NCBI GenBank assembly: GCA_030522415.1 | Contig: CM060108.1 | Span: forward strand, 37,594,256-37,658,255 | Direction of reading: 5' to 3' | Source of the DNA: Channallabes apus | Lineage: Eukaryota > Chordata > Actinopteri > Siluriformes > Clariidae | DNA: 64,000 nt | Shown here: one piece after another, positions 38,156 to 49,400 of the stretch | Position numbering within the stretch: the stretch's first letter is position 1 | Layout of the letters: every line of letters starts with the position of its first letter | Translations under genes and position numbers: made by a program | Notes under the pieces: generated by a model | Database searches by the model: none | What the model was told of the DNA's origin: nothing | What the model saw: only the letters and a program-made list of their open reading frames with translations

Positions 38156-39270
38156 TATATTAAAAAAAATCTAATGTGTGCATTGTATCTATGGAAGATT
38201 GTAGGACATTTCAAAACATATGTTGCATATCTGTACATTTGTAAAAGTCATATTTCCAAAAATTTAGGACCCACCTTCTGTCATTCATAAACAACTACCA
38301 CTCCAAGTTTTTAGAGCATTGTATAGTTCTAACCTTTTGTTTGTTTTTCATTCTTTAGATGCACTACAACAACAGCTGAAAGCTGAAGAAAAGGAGGCCA
38401 CAGAGTTTCTTTGCTTCAACAGTTCAGAAATGGCTTCGTTATGCCCCAGAACGGCTGGGGGGAATTGCTCGTGGTGGAAAGCCATAAGTTCAGACTCATG
38501 TCTTATTATCTGTTTTGCTGAGTAAATACATTTCAACTTACGAATAATGTTTCAGTCATCTGTTGTGTTTCTGACTTGGTTGTTTCTATTTGCATTTGAC
38601 TGAATTTTGAGGCAGGCTGCCATTTTTATATTATGGTTTTCCAGTCTCTTCTCTTGGCAGTTAGATTCTGTTTTATGAATTCAGAATTAACAATCTCTTC
38701 TAATAGTTCTCTTCTAAAAAGTCATATTGTCATCCAGTTTATAATAATTTGTATGTAAGTTGTAGTGTGTTTTATTATATAGTTGTTTTATTGTAATTGT
38801 GATGTTACTTCCTGTTTAAATGGGTATGGAGCATAAATAAATAAATATGTTTACATGTAAACTGAAGGATGTTGAGTTACTGACTTTTTGTTTAAAAAAA
38901 AAAAAAAAAAAAAGCTTTTCAGCCCTACATGGTCTCTGATTTAAAGAAATAAATCAAAACGGACATGATTTACTGTCATAGAATCTTGCTGTTCATAAAG
39001 CAAGACTAAACTATAATTGTTTCAATGTTGATTCAATGTTGATTCAATGTAAAATAAGTGATTGAATTTACGTTGAACAAACATTGATTTTATGCCCATC
39101 TTGATCTATTTTTCATCATTGAAATAACATTATTTCAAGGTGCAAACCTGATGAAAAATCAACATTTAACATTGAAATTTCAACATTGATTCAATAACAA
39201 GTTGGTTGATGCTTTAATGTTGATTCAACGATGATTCAATGTTGTTCTGCTATCTGGGAATACTATTGAG

Positions 39271-39456
39271 ATGTTGTGGCATGACCTTAAAAAGGCGGTT
39301 AATGCTAGAAAACCCTCAAATAAAGCTGAATTACAACAATTCTGCAAAGATGAGTGGGCCAAAATTCCTCCAGAGCGCTGTAAAAGACACGTTGCAAGTT
39401 ATCGCAAATACTTGATTGCAGTTATTGCTGCTAAGGGTGGCCCAACCAGTTATTAG
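39271..39456 (+). pseudogene. Tc1-like transposase C-terminus beyond the insertion
   Basis: Reads MLWHDLKKAVNARKPSNKAE and ends GGPTSY, the end of the transposase interrupted at 32258. It matches 62081-62269 on the minus strand almost residue for residue. Confidence 0.87.
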
Positions 39457-39677
39457 GTTCAGGGGGCAATTACTTTTTCACACAGGGCCATGTACTGTAG
39501 GTTTGGATTTTTTTTCTCCCTAAATAATAAAACCCCTTATTTAAAAACTGCATTTTGTGTTTACTTGTGTTATCTTTGACTAATAGCTAAATGTGTTTGA
39601 TGATCAGAAACATTTTGTGTGACAAACATGTAAAAGAATAAGAAATCAGGAGGAGGGCAAATAGTTTTTGACACTAT

Positions 39678-40347
39678 AGTTGTAAGTGGACAACATGGCA
39701 CCATTCACGTTATGTAGTTTTGAAGCCTTCATATTGAGTCAAAAGGAGAACTGGCATCATGTGAAAATTAAAAGCAAGGGCATGCTCAGAAGAACAGTGC
39801 CAGTAGGACATTGGGTCTGTATTGGTGATTAATTTTTAACTTAAATGTTAATTTAAATAATACATTGTAGTCATTGAGGTTTTTTTATTCAACCATGCGT
39901 GACTTTGCTGGCTTTTGATAGCTAGTTTAAATTATCTTGTCACGACGCGGGTGTAACGGGCTGCTGTTATCGCCGTGGGCATAAAGATATGAAGGTAAAA
40001 CAGTAGCAAATCCCGAGAGCTTGCAAATTTGAATGTGAGAACTTGTAAAATTAAGAGTTGTATTTGTAAGTTGAAATTTATACACACAGCTCTGATGTGT
40101 ACACCTGTGTTTTGAATTCGAAGTTGCAGATTAATAGTGGCAAATGTGTAAAGTGTCACTCACATGAACAAAATGACAGGCACAATTGTGTACTACACAT
40201 TTATCTTTGTGCTTTAATTCAGTTTCGCTGTACAACCACAAGTCGGTGCTCACAACCTCTGAGATCTGGCAGTACAACCTCAAATCCCAGCGCTCTGACT
40301 TTTGCTACTCATTTTGCGATATTCCTGTAGCAAAACTCACTTGTGCA
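39678..40347. other. Intergenic DNA, MITE-like, no gene
   Basis: No exon seen. The stretch 39940-40330 is rich in short phrases such as ACTTGTAAAATTAAGAG and TACAACCTCAAATC, resembling non-autonomous DNA elements. It leads into the inverted repeat that follows. Confidence 0.4.
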
Positions 40348-40589
40348 CTTGTAAACGTGAACTTGAGAGAGCAGAGTCGGGGGTGCGGCTGGGGTGAGAA
40401 TTAAGTCATTTTATTGGTCGATGCCTCACCAATGAACTACACCACCGAAACGGCGCGAGCTGCTCTGCGTAGTCTGTGACGTCATCGCGCACAAAACGTC
40501 CCACTTCATTGGCTGACGTTGTTCATTGGTGAGGCATCGACCAATAAAATGACTTCATTCCCACCCCTGTCCAAGTTCGCGTTTACAAG
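40348..40589. repeat. Large inverted repeat with exact 35-bp arms and a central CRE-like site
   Basis: Arms 40403-40437 and 40521-40555 are exact reverse complements (35 nt). Weaker pairing extends outward to CTTGTAAACGTGAACTTG (40348) and CAAGTTCGCGTTTACAAG (40572). The 83-nt centre is GC-rich and holds TGACGTCA. It is probably part of a non-autonomous DNA element and could form a hairpin. Confidence 0.85.
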
Positions 40590-40634
40590 TTATAATAAGA
40601 TTAGTTTTGTCCAATTTTTCATTATAAATTTTTT

Positions 40635-40637
<3 letters not shown>

Positions 40638-40701
<64 letters not shown>
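40638..40701. repeat. (TA)n microsatellite
   Basis: An unbroken TA array about 60 bp long. Confidence 0.95.
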
Positions 40702-40703
<2 letters not shown>

Positions 40704-40879
40704 CATATTCATAACGAACCCCTGAAAAATAAATGTGTTACAAAATAAGCATTTTACAAAAATTTGAATTAATGGTCTTGAGGGCTGTCTCGTGCCTAGA
40801 GTTTATTATAATAATAAAAAACCTATGAATTTATGTTCTAATATAATATTTGATATCAATTATATATATATATAACCTC

Positions 40880-41215
40880 CAGGGTCCGGATTCGATTCCC
40901 GGCCAGGCTCGATGCCCGTCTCTGTGTGCATGGAGTTTGCATGTTCTCCCCATGCTTGGTGGGTTTCCTCCGGGTACTCCGGTTTCCTCCCACAGTCCAA
41001 AGACATGCAGATTAGGCTAATTGGTGTTCCCAAATTGATCATAGTGTGTGAATGAATGAGTGAATGAATGAATGTGTGTGTTTTGCGATGGATTGGCACG
41101 CTGTCCAGGGTGTACCCTGCCTCGTGCCCAGAGTCTCCTGGGATAGGCTCCAGGTCCCCGCGACCCTAAAATACAGGATAAAGCGGTTTAGAAGATGAAT
41201 GAATGAATATGAATA
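40880..41215 (+). mobile_element. SINE of the GTTTCCTCCGGGTACTCC type, nearly complete
   Basis: B-box-like GGATTCGATTCCCGG at the left, then GGAGTTTGCATGTTCTCCCC, GGTTTCCTCCCACAGTCC, GCGATGGATTGGCACG and a GAAT-repeat tail. It lacks the A-box part of the tRNA head. Its body is shared by the fragments at 6033 and 25013. Confidence 0.85.
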
Positions 41216-42116
41216 ATGGCAAGCCGTATATATATGCAAGATACTTTTCTTTCCCCACGTGAGTCAGTCCACGACAGCGCTCTTTAACCAATCAGATGTG
41301 ACCTCACCATTTCAACCAATCATAACCCGGCAGGAGCGCAGCCTTAATCCTGTTTACATGAAATAAACCTGCTACCGAGCAGGTTCAAGCTTACGGACAT
41401 GTTGCTATGACAGCAAATGTGAGATGAGCATCGAACAACGAAACAATCCAAAATCAGGGCAAATCCACAACAATCAAATCCAGCTAACTGAGTTAGCGAC
41501 GTACGAAGAACGGACCCCTGCACGTAACAGCGGATATTATAAACTATTATGAAATGTAGTCTTTGTTAGCTGGTTTTGCTTGATATGTGCCATCATTTCA
41601 ATCATGCACATTGTTTTGTATTGTAGAATATCTGACAGTGTGTTAGCTTAGACACAAGAACTGCCAAGTCATTGTTGCAGAAAGAGTGTTTATGAGTTTG
41701 AATTTGTCACCTTCCCATTGACCAGAGGGAAATTACAATAGACTAAAATAAACCTGTCATTATGAAATAGGTTACATTATAAAAGAAAACTCTCATATGA
41801 AGTGTCATGGGGCTTTATGAGAAACATAGAGTGTTTGATGGGGTGTAAGGGAGTTTAAAATATAAATAAATAAATAGGTCTCTTTACTATGAAATGAAAA
41901 GGGACAAAAATGGACAAAAATTATAATAATTTGTTCACTAGATTATAGAGATTTATGTATTTATTTATTCTACTGATTGTATGGGCTTTATATTTGTTTA
42001 ATTTAGACTAATCAGGACAGACTGAGCATCAAGCAGCTTATCCCTTGTCTCAGCAGACTGCAGTGGGGTGAGGCTGCAGCAATGCAGATGGATGATTCTT
42101 GAAAAAGGAGGGGTCA
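41216..42116. other. Upstream region of butyrophilin-like gene 2
   Basis: No exon seen. Two inverted-CCAAT-free CCAAT boxes (CCAATCA near 41290 and 41318) lie in a short stretch of higher GC. The last 110 bp (from about 42005) align with the orphan promoter copy at 14755-14900. Confidence 0.45.
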
Positions 42117-42128
42117 AGTTTCACTTTC
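42117..42128 (+). promoter_or_regulatory. Exact ISRE core upstream of butyrophilin-like gene 2
   Basis: AGTTTCACTTTC fits the interferon-stimulated response element AGTTTCNNTTTC at every fixed position. It is 198 bp before the signal-peptide ATG (42326), a distance close to that of the motif in gene 1. Confidence 0.6.
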
Positions 42129-42325
42129 AAGTAACGGCTTACACAGGAAAGGACAGTGGACGTTGGGACAAGGGAGCTTCTTTAGCATCTGCTTACTGAC
42201 CAAATATAAGTCTGGAAGTGAGTTAGCATAGAGTACTGAGTTTTTGGTATTTAAAAAAAAAAAAAAAAAAGATGTTAAATTGTACCACTGATGAATTTAT
42301 AGTAATGCTAAACTGTTTTTCAGAG

Positions 42326-43435
42326 ATGCTTTTGTGTGTGCCTTTCCTGATTCTTTTCAGATTAATGGACTCTCTATCAGGTAGGAAAGCCTCCTTAGAT
42401 GACATGATCATTTGTTACTTTTTATCTGATCATCATTTATAACCACAGTAGTGTGTGGGTCAGTGTACAGTACATGTGCGCAAATTACAGCCCATATTCA
42501 TGGCTAAAAGCACTTGTCTCCTTTTGTGTTGTTAACACTTTGGTGTTCAGGAAATAGTCTAATTTTGTGTTGCTTTGTGCTTTATAACTTGGTCTATTTG
42601 GAAACTAATAGGTCAATATCTGATACACAGGTTTGGATCTACAGTATAGATACTGGTTTGTTAGAACCACTAGATGGCCACCTGGACAAAAAAAAAAAAA
42701 AAACATTTATTTAATTTAACTTTGATTAGATACACATTCACAGTGGTATTTTTAAAACAATTTTATACAACATCATGACACCATAAATGTCCAGAAGTGC
42801 ATTTGTTTTTGCCAAGATCCTTTATTAATAACTGGAAAGATAAACCACTCCATAAAGTCATATCCAGACTTTCTGTGATGACCAGTTCATGTGCGGAAAT
42901 GATTCATTATGCTTTATTTATGAAACTGTAGGAAGGCTGTAGCGTGTCATAGTGATGTGGTTCTGGGGCTCAATACAAGCAGACTATAAGTCAGGAACAC
43001 AGACCGCTGCTACTAGGAGCATAAGGAGATAGACAGAAGCAAAGTCCAAATTCACAGAGCTAATGGTCAGAGATCAGAGAAAAAGCTATAAGGCTGAGAC
43101 AGAATACAATTTCAACAAACAAGCCAAATAGTATGATATCTGGTAGGGATATTGTATATAGCAGGGAAGACGTACAAACTTCATTTGGTACAAACTTTAG
43201 CTGAGACATTCTGGCAGGCATAGTTTCAAAACAAACAAGCAAACACACAAGAGCTCAAATACACATTTCAACAATTGTTAATTACAGTATGTCTGTTTTA
43301 AAACTCTGAATTGAATTATGGGAGTTATGGCAGCAATGTGTAGTATTATGTTTCCTCTAAATATATCAGTAGTCGTACTATCGCTGATGCTATTATGTGA
43401 CCATCAGAAGAAAAGTAGATATTTTTCATGTTGAA

Positions 43436-43497
<62 letters not shown>

Positions 43498-46282
43498 TTT
43501 TTATCTTTTCTGATGACACAGAGCATTCAGAGGTCACTGGTCCAGATTCTCCTCTTGTTGCTGTAGCTGGTGAAGATCTGGTTCTACCCTGTTTTATCAA
43601 ACCCAACACCAGTGCTGTGGACATGACAGTGGAGTGGTTCAGACCATATGTAAAGGATTCATTGGTGCATCTCTATAAGAATCATGAAAACATAAATGAA
43701 AATCAGGCTCAGGCTTACAGGGGAAGAACTTCAGTTTTCAAAGAGGAGCTTCAGAAAGGCAACATTTCTCTTAAACTCTCAACTGTTCGAGTCTCTGATG
43801 AAGGAGCATACAAGTGTTTTGTTGAGGACAACTCCTGGTTTGATGATATCACTGTGACCGTCATTGTCAATGGTAAGATCTATTTGGGCACCAAAGAATT
43901 ACACAGTAAATCTAATACTGTTTTTCACAGTATAAATGGGTTGAGAAAACGTATATCACTTTAATAACAATTTAATAACAATTATTTCAGTTAATCAAAA
44001 TGATATGTGAAGTGTCTGAGTTAGTTAGGCTATGCTTCACTCGCTTGAGAATGCACTCATTGGCAGATGTGGATCAACTTACTTAGATTGATCATTGTGA
44101 GTATATAATATTGGGCTCAGCTGATCCCATTTCACTTAAGACACAGAAAATGTCCTTTTTGTGTTATTTGATCTGCAGTTATAATCAGCATAATTTACCC
44201 ATAATGTTATATCACTTTTTCAAACACTATTTTATTTAATCAATTTAGCTAACTGTTTATAGCTCATGGAAGCCACCCGGTGATCAGGATGGAGAGTTAT
44301 GATAACTCAGGAGGGATTAATCTAGTGTGTGAGTCCAGAGGCTGGAATCCTGCACCTGATGTTCTGTGGCTGAATAAAGAAGGAGACCCTCTGCCTGCTG
44401 AAGAGACACAGATACACAGAGAGACTGAGGGCTTTAGTGTGAAACGCCGCATCACTGTTCATGATTATAGTGACTCTAACAGATTTTTCTGCAGACTTCA
44501 ACAAAAACATCACATGATGGAGACAGAGATCATCATTAATAGTAAGTGTCTATAAAAATGTTATACTCAGATTTAGACTGTTGCATCGTTACAAATAAGG
44601 TAGTTGACACTAGAAACGCCGCGCAAGTGTCACCTACTTTTAACGCGATTCACCGGTCATTTGACTGCCTATTGTTTTGAATGGGAAGCTGTCGCTGACA
44701 CACAGTAATCACTAGATGGCGCTTTCACCAAAAGCAAATAGTTTAGCTACAAGATCAACTTGCTCTTGGACAATGCACCATTCATTCCCGCGTTGATAAT
44801 CAGCTATATTTTTTTTTCATATTTGTAAAGTTTTTCTAAAGTTTTGTAGTAGAAGAGGTGAGTTGCTCGGTCTGTCCGCTGTGCTTCGGTAAGCTTTTCT
44901 GGTGCCAGGAGAGACTCAGTCAAACACACACACACGTTGTCTGTCAGAAAGGTCTCTGTTTATTAACAGCAAAAGATGGGGTTTATATATATTTGACCAA
45001 ACGCCTGGGCTATAGACATATGTTACTACAAAGAGCATGAACCATTGTAAATGTCCTGGTGAGATCCTGAAAAATCAAAGGAGAGGAAGATAGAGGTGTC
45101 CGTGCAGAGACAGATCACAAGATGTTGGCTGGAGTTAGGGGGAGAGGGGGAAGGAGATAGAGGGAGATAAGGAGAGAGAGGGGGAGAGAAAGAGACATAC
45201 GTAAAGAGAGTATGGGAAGGTGAGCGTGGGAGCATTCACACCTTTAAGAACAGATGCAAGAGGAGACAGGAAGATAGCAGCAGGAAAGATTTAACACGTT
45301 AGTATCAGATCTATGAGGAAGAGAACTAGAGATTAGAAACAGCTCCTTTATATATAAAATAATTCTAACAATATTCAGCTGAGAAAACCTACTACAGAGT
45401 CTCTAAGGGAACAAATGAAGAGAAAAAAACAGCAGAAGAAAAAAAAAGTCATGTTTTGCATTATAACCCATAATTTTTGGCATGACTTTTTTTTTCTGCC
45501 ATTTTTCCTCTCCTTTGTCCATCTAGGGGTTTCGTATTATAACAAAAAGGAAAGTTCTACTTAACTTTATAACGGTTTAAGAAAATTAATTAGTTTGTTC
45601 ATTCTATTTGAAGCTTCTGAACTTCTTGGATGTTTTTTTTAGTGTAACATTGCTTTAGATGGAGCAGGAGCAGCGATTTAGTTTTGAACTTGCTTCCATG
45701 AAATTATTGCTAAAAAGTAATGACCCCTCCTGAGGATATAAAGATTTATTATTGCGTTTGAATAAATCAAATCTACCACAGCAGATAATAAACTATGCTA
45801 TGTCATAACAGAAGCAAACCCCACGATTATGCCTCGTTTGTTCAGTGTTGCTAGGCAACGGACCACGTGCCTAATCGGCAGGAACGTGGTGCACTTGGCC
45901 GCGATGTATAATAAACCTGCGGATTGTTTCACTGTTTATGCTCGCATAAGAATCATGTAAGAAAAGCGAGGGAAATGTGGAAGTGATGTGTGGCCACTCA
46001 ATGAGAACTAAACCAAAGATTTTGGTAACTACACTGGGTGTAACATCTGCATAGTGACACTAAACAGCTGAACAACTTAATTTTTCCATTTACCTATGAG
46101 GAAAAAAAAAGCTGTATTTTGTTTGTTTATATTTAGAATTTTTATAGCAGTACAAGAAGTTTGGTCTGTGCAGTTGGTGCCCTTGTAGAGAATAAATAAA
46201 TGAATAACACCTTCCAACCCCCTCTCAAGAGAGTGCCATAGACCATTGTTAGTTTTAATGATTTGACTGAAACTAATTATCA

Positions 46283-46318
<36 letters not shown>

Positions 46319-46360
46319 CAAACTCAAACACTAAACATACACACACTACACATACACACA

Positions 46361-46400
<40 letters not shown>

Positions 46401-49400
46401 ACATGACATTTATATATATACATTTATTGTTTATATAGTTTATATATAATTTTTTTGGTAATATATTAAAATGTTCTGAATACGAAAAGGTTTATACATT
46501 TTATAGTTTATACTATTTTTTTATACAGTATATTGATTGATTATTCAATAACACTTTGATTTTAGGTACAATTTTTGAGGCTTGGAACTGGGCTGTTGGC
46601 AGTTCAGTTTCAGCATGCCTGATTGCCGTTGGAGTGATAGTAACGGCATTTATTTGTTTCAAAAAAGGTAATAAACTAATAGGCACAAAATTTTGCTTTA
46701 TATAACATTTCCGGACCTGTAAACTACTCTACAGCGCATTTTGACAGAGGAGTATGAGCAATAAGGACGTGTTTTGAACATAATAATGTAAATAAAAAAT
46801 TTTACATAAAGAATTTAACAATGTTCTACTGAGCCCTAAATAACCAATAATGAAACCATACCATCACCGACATAAAGTGAAATTAAAATGATGCTGTTTT
46901 TGTAATCTGAGTATATTATGACTGAAATAAAGCTACTCACATCGGCGCACACTTTCACTTTGTAAAAGGCAGTGTTTATTTAGCGAGTATATATTTGTGT
47001 TCTGTTGTTTTTTTCTGGGGTACTATTATTGATTTTACATTTCTTCTGCTTTGAAAAAGATGCCACTCTTTATGACTGAAATCAAGCTGTTCATATTGGC
47101 CCACATTTTCATCTTAATTTGATCAAAACGCTGCCTTTTGCAATGTTTCCAAGGCATTTACGAGACTTTAATGTCGGGAAGGGGGCAGCCAAAATTTTTT
47201 AACATTTCCTCCCAACATTAACAATGTTGATGAACACGTAAAAAATTCACAGAGCCCAAAAGAGACTGTAAGCAGCTGTTACCATTCTGTACCAAGCTCT
47301 CCAGAGGTTGTAGTCAATGTGCATCAGTCTAGATTCGGGAGCAAATTCGGCTCAGTAGAATGGGCGTATAAATTCTTTAATGGCTTTGCTGTTGAAATGT
47401 TATAATGTCACTAACACTTCGTTATTGCCTCATGTCAAAATTTGCTGTAGACTCATTTTTATCTCATTACAAATTTGTTTAAATTGTTTATTGTCTCTGT
47501 GTCTTTTACTGTACATCAACACTGTAATGTGGCTAATATTAACATTTTAATATTGTCTGCTTCCAGAGCAACAAAGACAGGGGATTGAAGATGGTAATTA
47601 GACCTGAACAATTTTTTCTTTAAAAATTTTAGAACTTTGAACTGTGAACTGCTATGGACTTTACATGTTTTGAATTGATTTGCTCTACATATTTACTTCT
47701 TTGTTTGTGTTGATTGTTGCCACTGCACTCTGCATTTTAATCCTTTCCATCGTCCTTTACATCGCCGTGCCAGAGCATGCAACTCAGTTTTATCAGCACA
47801 AAAATCACAATGTTCTGTGGTGTTGTGGCTTAGTGGGTTGTAGCCATAGTACATCAGATCTATTAAAGAGCTTCACACAGAGAAATCCAGAAAACAATAT
47901 TCAACTAATATCAAACCCTGATAGAAGAACAACTCTAGACCAGATTTGGCCCAGTCATTTCCCATGATCTGTAATAGATCTGGTAACAAGATTTGGCCCA
48001 GCCTATTTTTGCACAACAAGCCAAATATGGTACAGATCTGTCCTGCACAACTGATGTAAATCTGTACCAAAGTTGGGCCAGTTCACCCTATAACTTTTTA
48101 TTACATCTGGTCCAAATCAATAACAGTAGCAAAACTACACTGTCCCAGATCTGGTCCAGATGTTTCCCAAGATTTGGCCTGGCTTATTTTTGCACAATGG
48201 ACCAAGTATGGCACAGATATGTCCTGCACATCTAATGTGAATCTGTGCCAGAGCTAGGCCAGCTCAAACTTTAATTTTATTAGATTTGGCCCAAATTAGA
48301 CACAATAGCAAAATTACTCTGGCCCAGACTTTTCCCAAGGTCTGTAACAGATCTGGTAACAAGATTTGGACTGACTTATTTCTGCACAAAGGGCCAAATA
48401 TAGCACAAATCTGTCCTGCACATCTGATCTGAATCTAGGCCAGAGCTGGGCCAGATTAACTTTTTATTTTATTATATTTGGCTCAGATCCGACACAGAAG
48501 TAAGACTACATTGGCCTTGATCTGGCCCAGTCTTTTCCCAAAATCTCCAACAAACCCAGGCAAACAGATTTGGCCCAACTTATTTTTGCACAATGGGCCA
48601 AAACTGCCACATATATTTTCTGTATAGCTTATGTAAATTTAGGCCAGAACTAATCCAGTTCAGACCCAGGTCATTATCACATCTGGTCCAAATGTGGCCC
48701 AGAACATGTATAGTTTCCCAGCTCTAAACATTAAACCCCTGCTTTTTATCCCTGCTAAACCAAAACAGCTAATTTTTTACCATTTTTAGCTTGGCCAAAT
48801 ACTTAAAAAGCTATTTTAGCCCTTTATCTAGTCTATACCATGTGTATATACTACTACTAATAATAATAAAAAAAAGACTAGCAGTTCATACATATAAAGA
48901 AATATTTATTTTAGTTTATACAAAAATGGTATAAAGGGCAAATAGAGATTTCAAGAGAACAAAAATAATAAAACAACTGAAAGTAAATACAGACTGAACT
49001 AATAAATCCACTGCCTGGCCAAAAAGGATATTTTAAAGAAGACTGCTCATCTATGAATGACAATTCTAGGAGATTTAGCTTAGAGCCCACTGCAGTCGTT
49101 CCTGTGAGATTTCAGCAATTCAGAAAAAGCAGTTACTTATCAATGGACAACTTGTCTCCAACTATCGGAAGAGACACATCAGGGTATCCCATCAATGTTT
49201 TTTTTTTTCACCTGACAACACGTGATTTGGCCTCCTTAGAGGCCTGACATTAACTGCATTAAAAGTCTTTGGGATGTGCTGGAGAAGACTTAATTGTAGG
49301 GTGAATCGAATCTTTAATCAAATTAACCCGAATTGTTAATCAAAATAAAATTCATACACTTAATCATCTATCCATCAAGCGTTTAAGCACAATTTAGTGT

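Larger units (their letters stand above)
32294..39258. mobile_element. 6,965-bp DNA-transposon-like element with CCCAGATAGCA termini
   Basis: It begins CCCAGATAGCA and ends TGCTATCTGGG, an exact 11-bp inverted repeat, flanked by AA on each side. Both subterminal zones carry many copies of variants of TGTTGATTCAATG (32320-32460 and 39000-39250). Inside are piggyBac-like pieces (33996-35215), a BEN-like piece (35481-35640), an exon-like segment at 38358-38525 (QKWLRYAPERLGG in one frame) that I cannot assign, a SINE, a palindromic satellite and a Tc1. No intact transposase is seen. The AA flanks do not fit piggyBac's TTAA. I do not recognise the superfamily with confidence. Confidence 0.72.
31099..39677 (+). 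mobile_element. Tc1-like element split by a 7-kb insertion
   Basis: The left terminus CAGTGGTGTGAAAACC follows a TA dinucleotide (31097-31098). The right terminus near 39677 is degraded (TTTTTGACACTATA). The transposase runs 31474-32258 and, after the insertion, 39271-39456. Removing 32294-39258 rejoins CCTGAA to TACTATTGAGATGTTG, the DLNPIE catalytic region of the transposase. The same family occurs intact in outline at 61861-63480 on the other strand. Confidence 0.88.
44590..46560. other. Long IgC-TM intron of gene 2, repeat-rich
   Basis: No exon seen. 44600-44740 (AGAAACGCCGCGC, CACTAGATGGCGCTTTCACC) looks like the end of a non-autonomous DNA element. 44860-45000 read on the minus strand has an AATAAA and U5-like tail and might be a solo LTR. 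45125-45230 is a purine-rich GGGAGA tract. Neither element could be delimited. Confidence 0.35.

Noticed and set aside
47930..48730. CRISPR array
   Set aside because: Units are 180-205 bp and diverged along their whole length, in a vertebrate intron; there are no short repeats with unique spacers.
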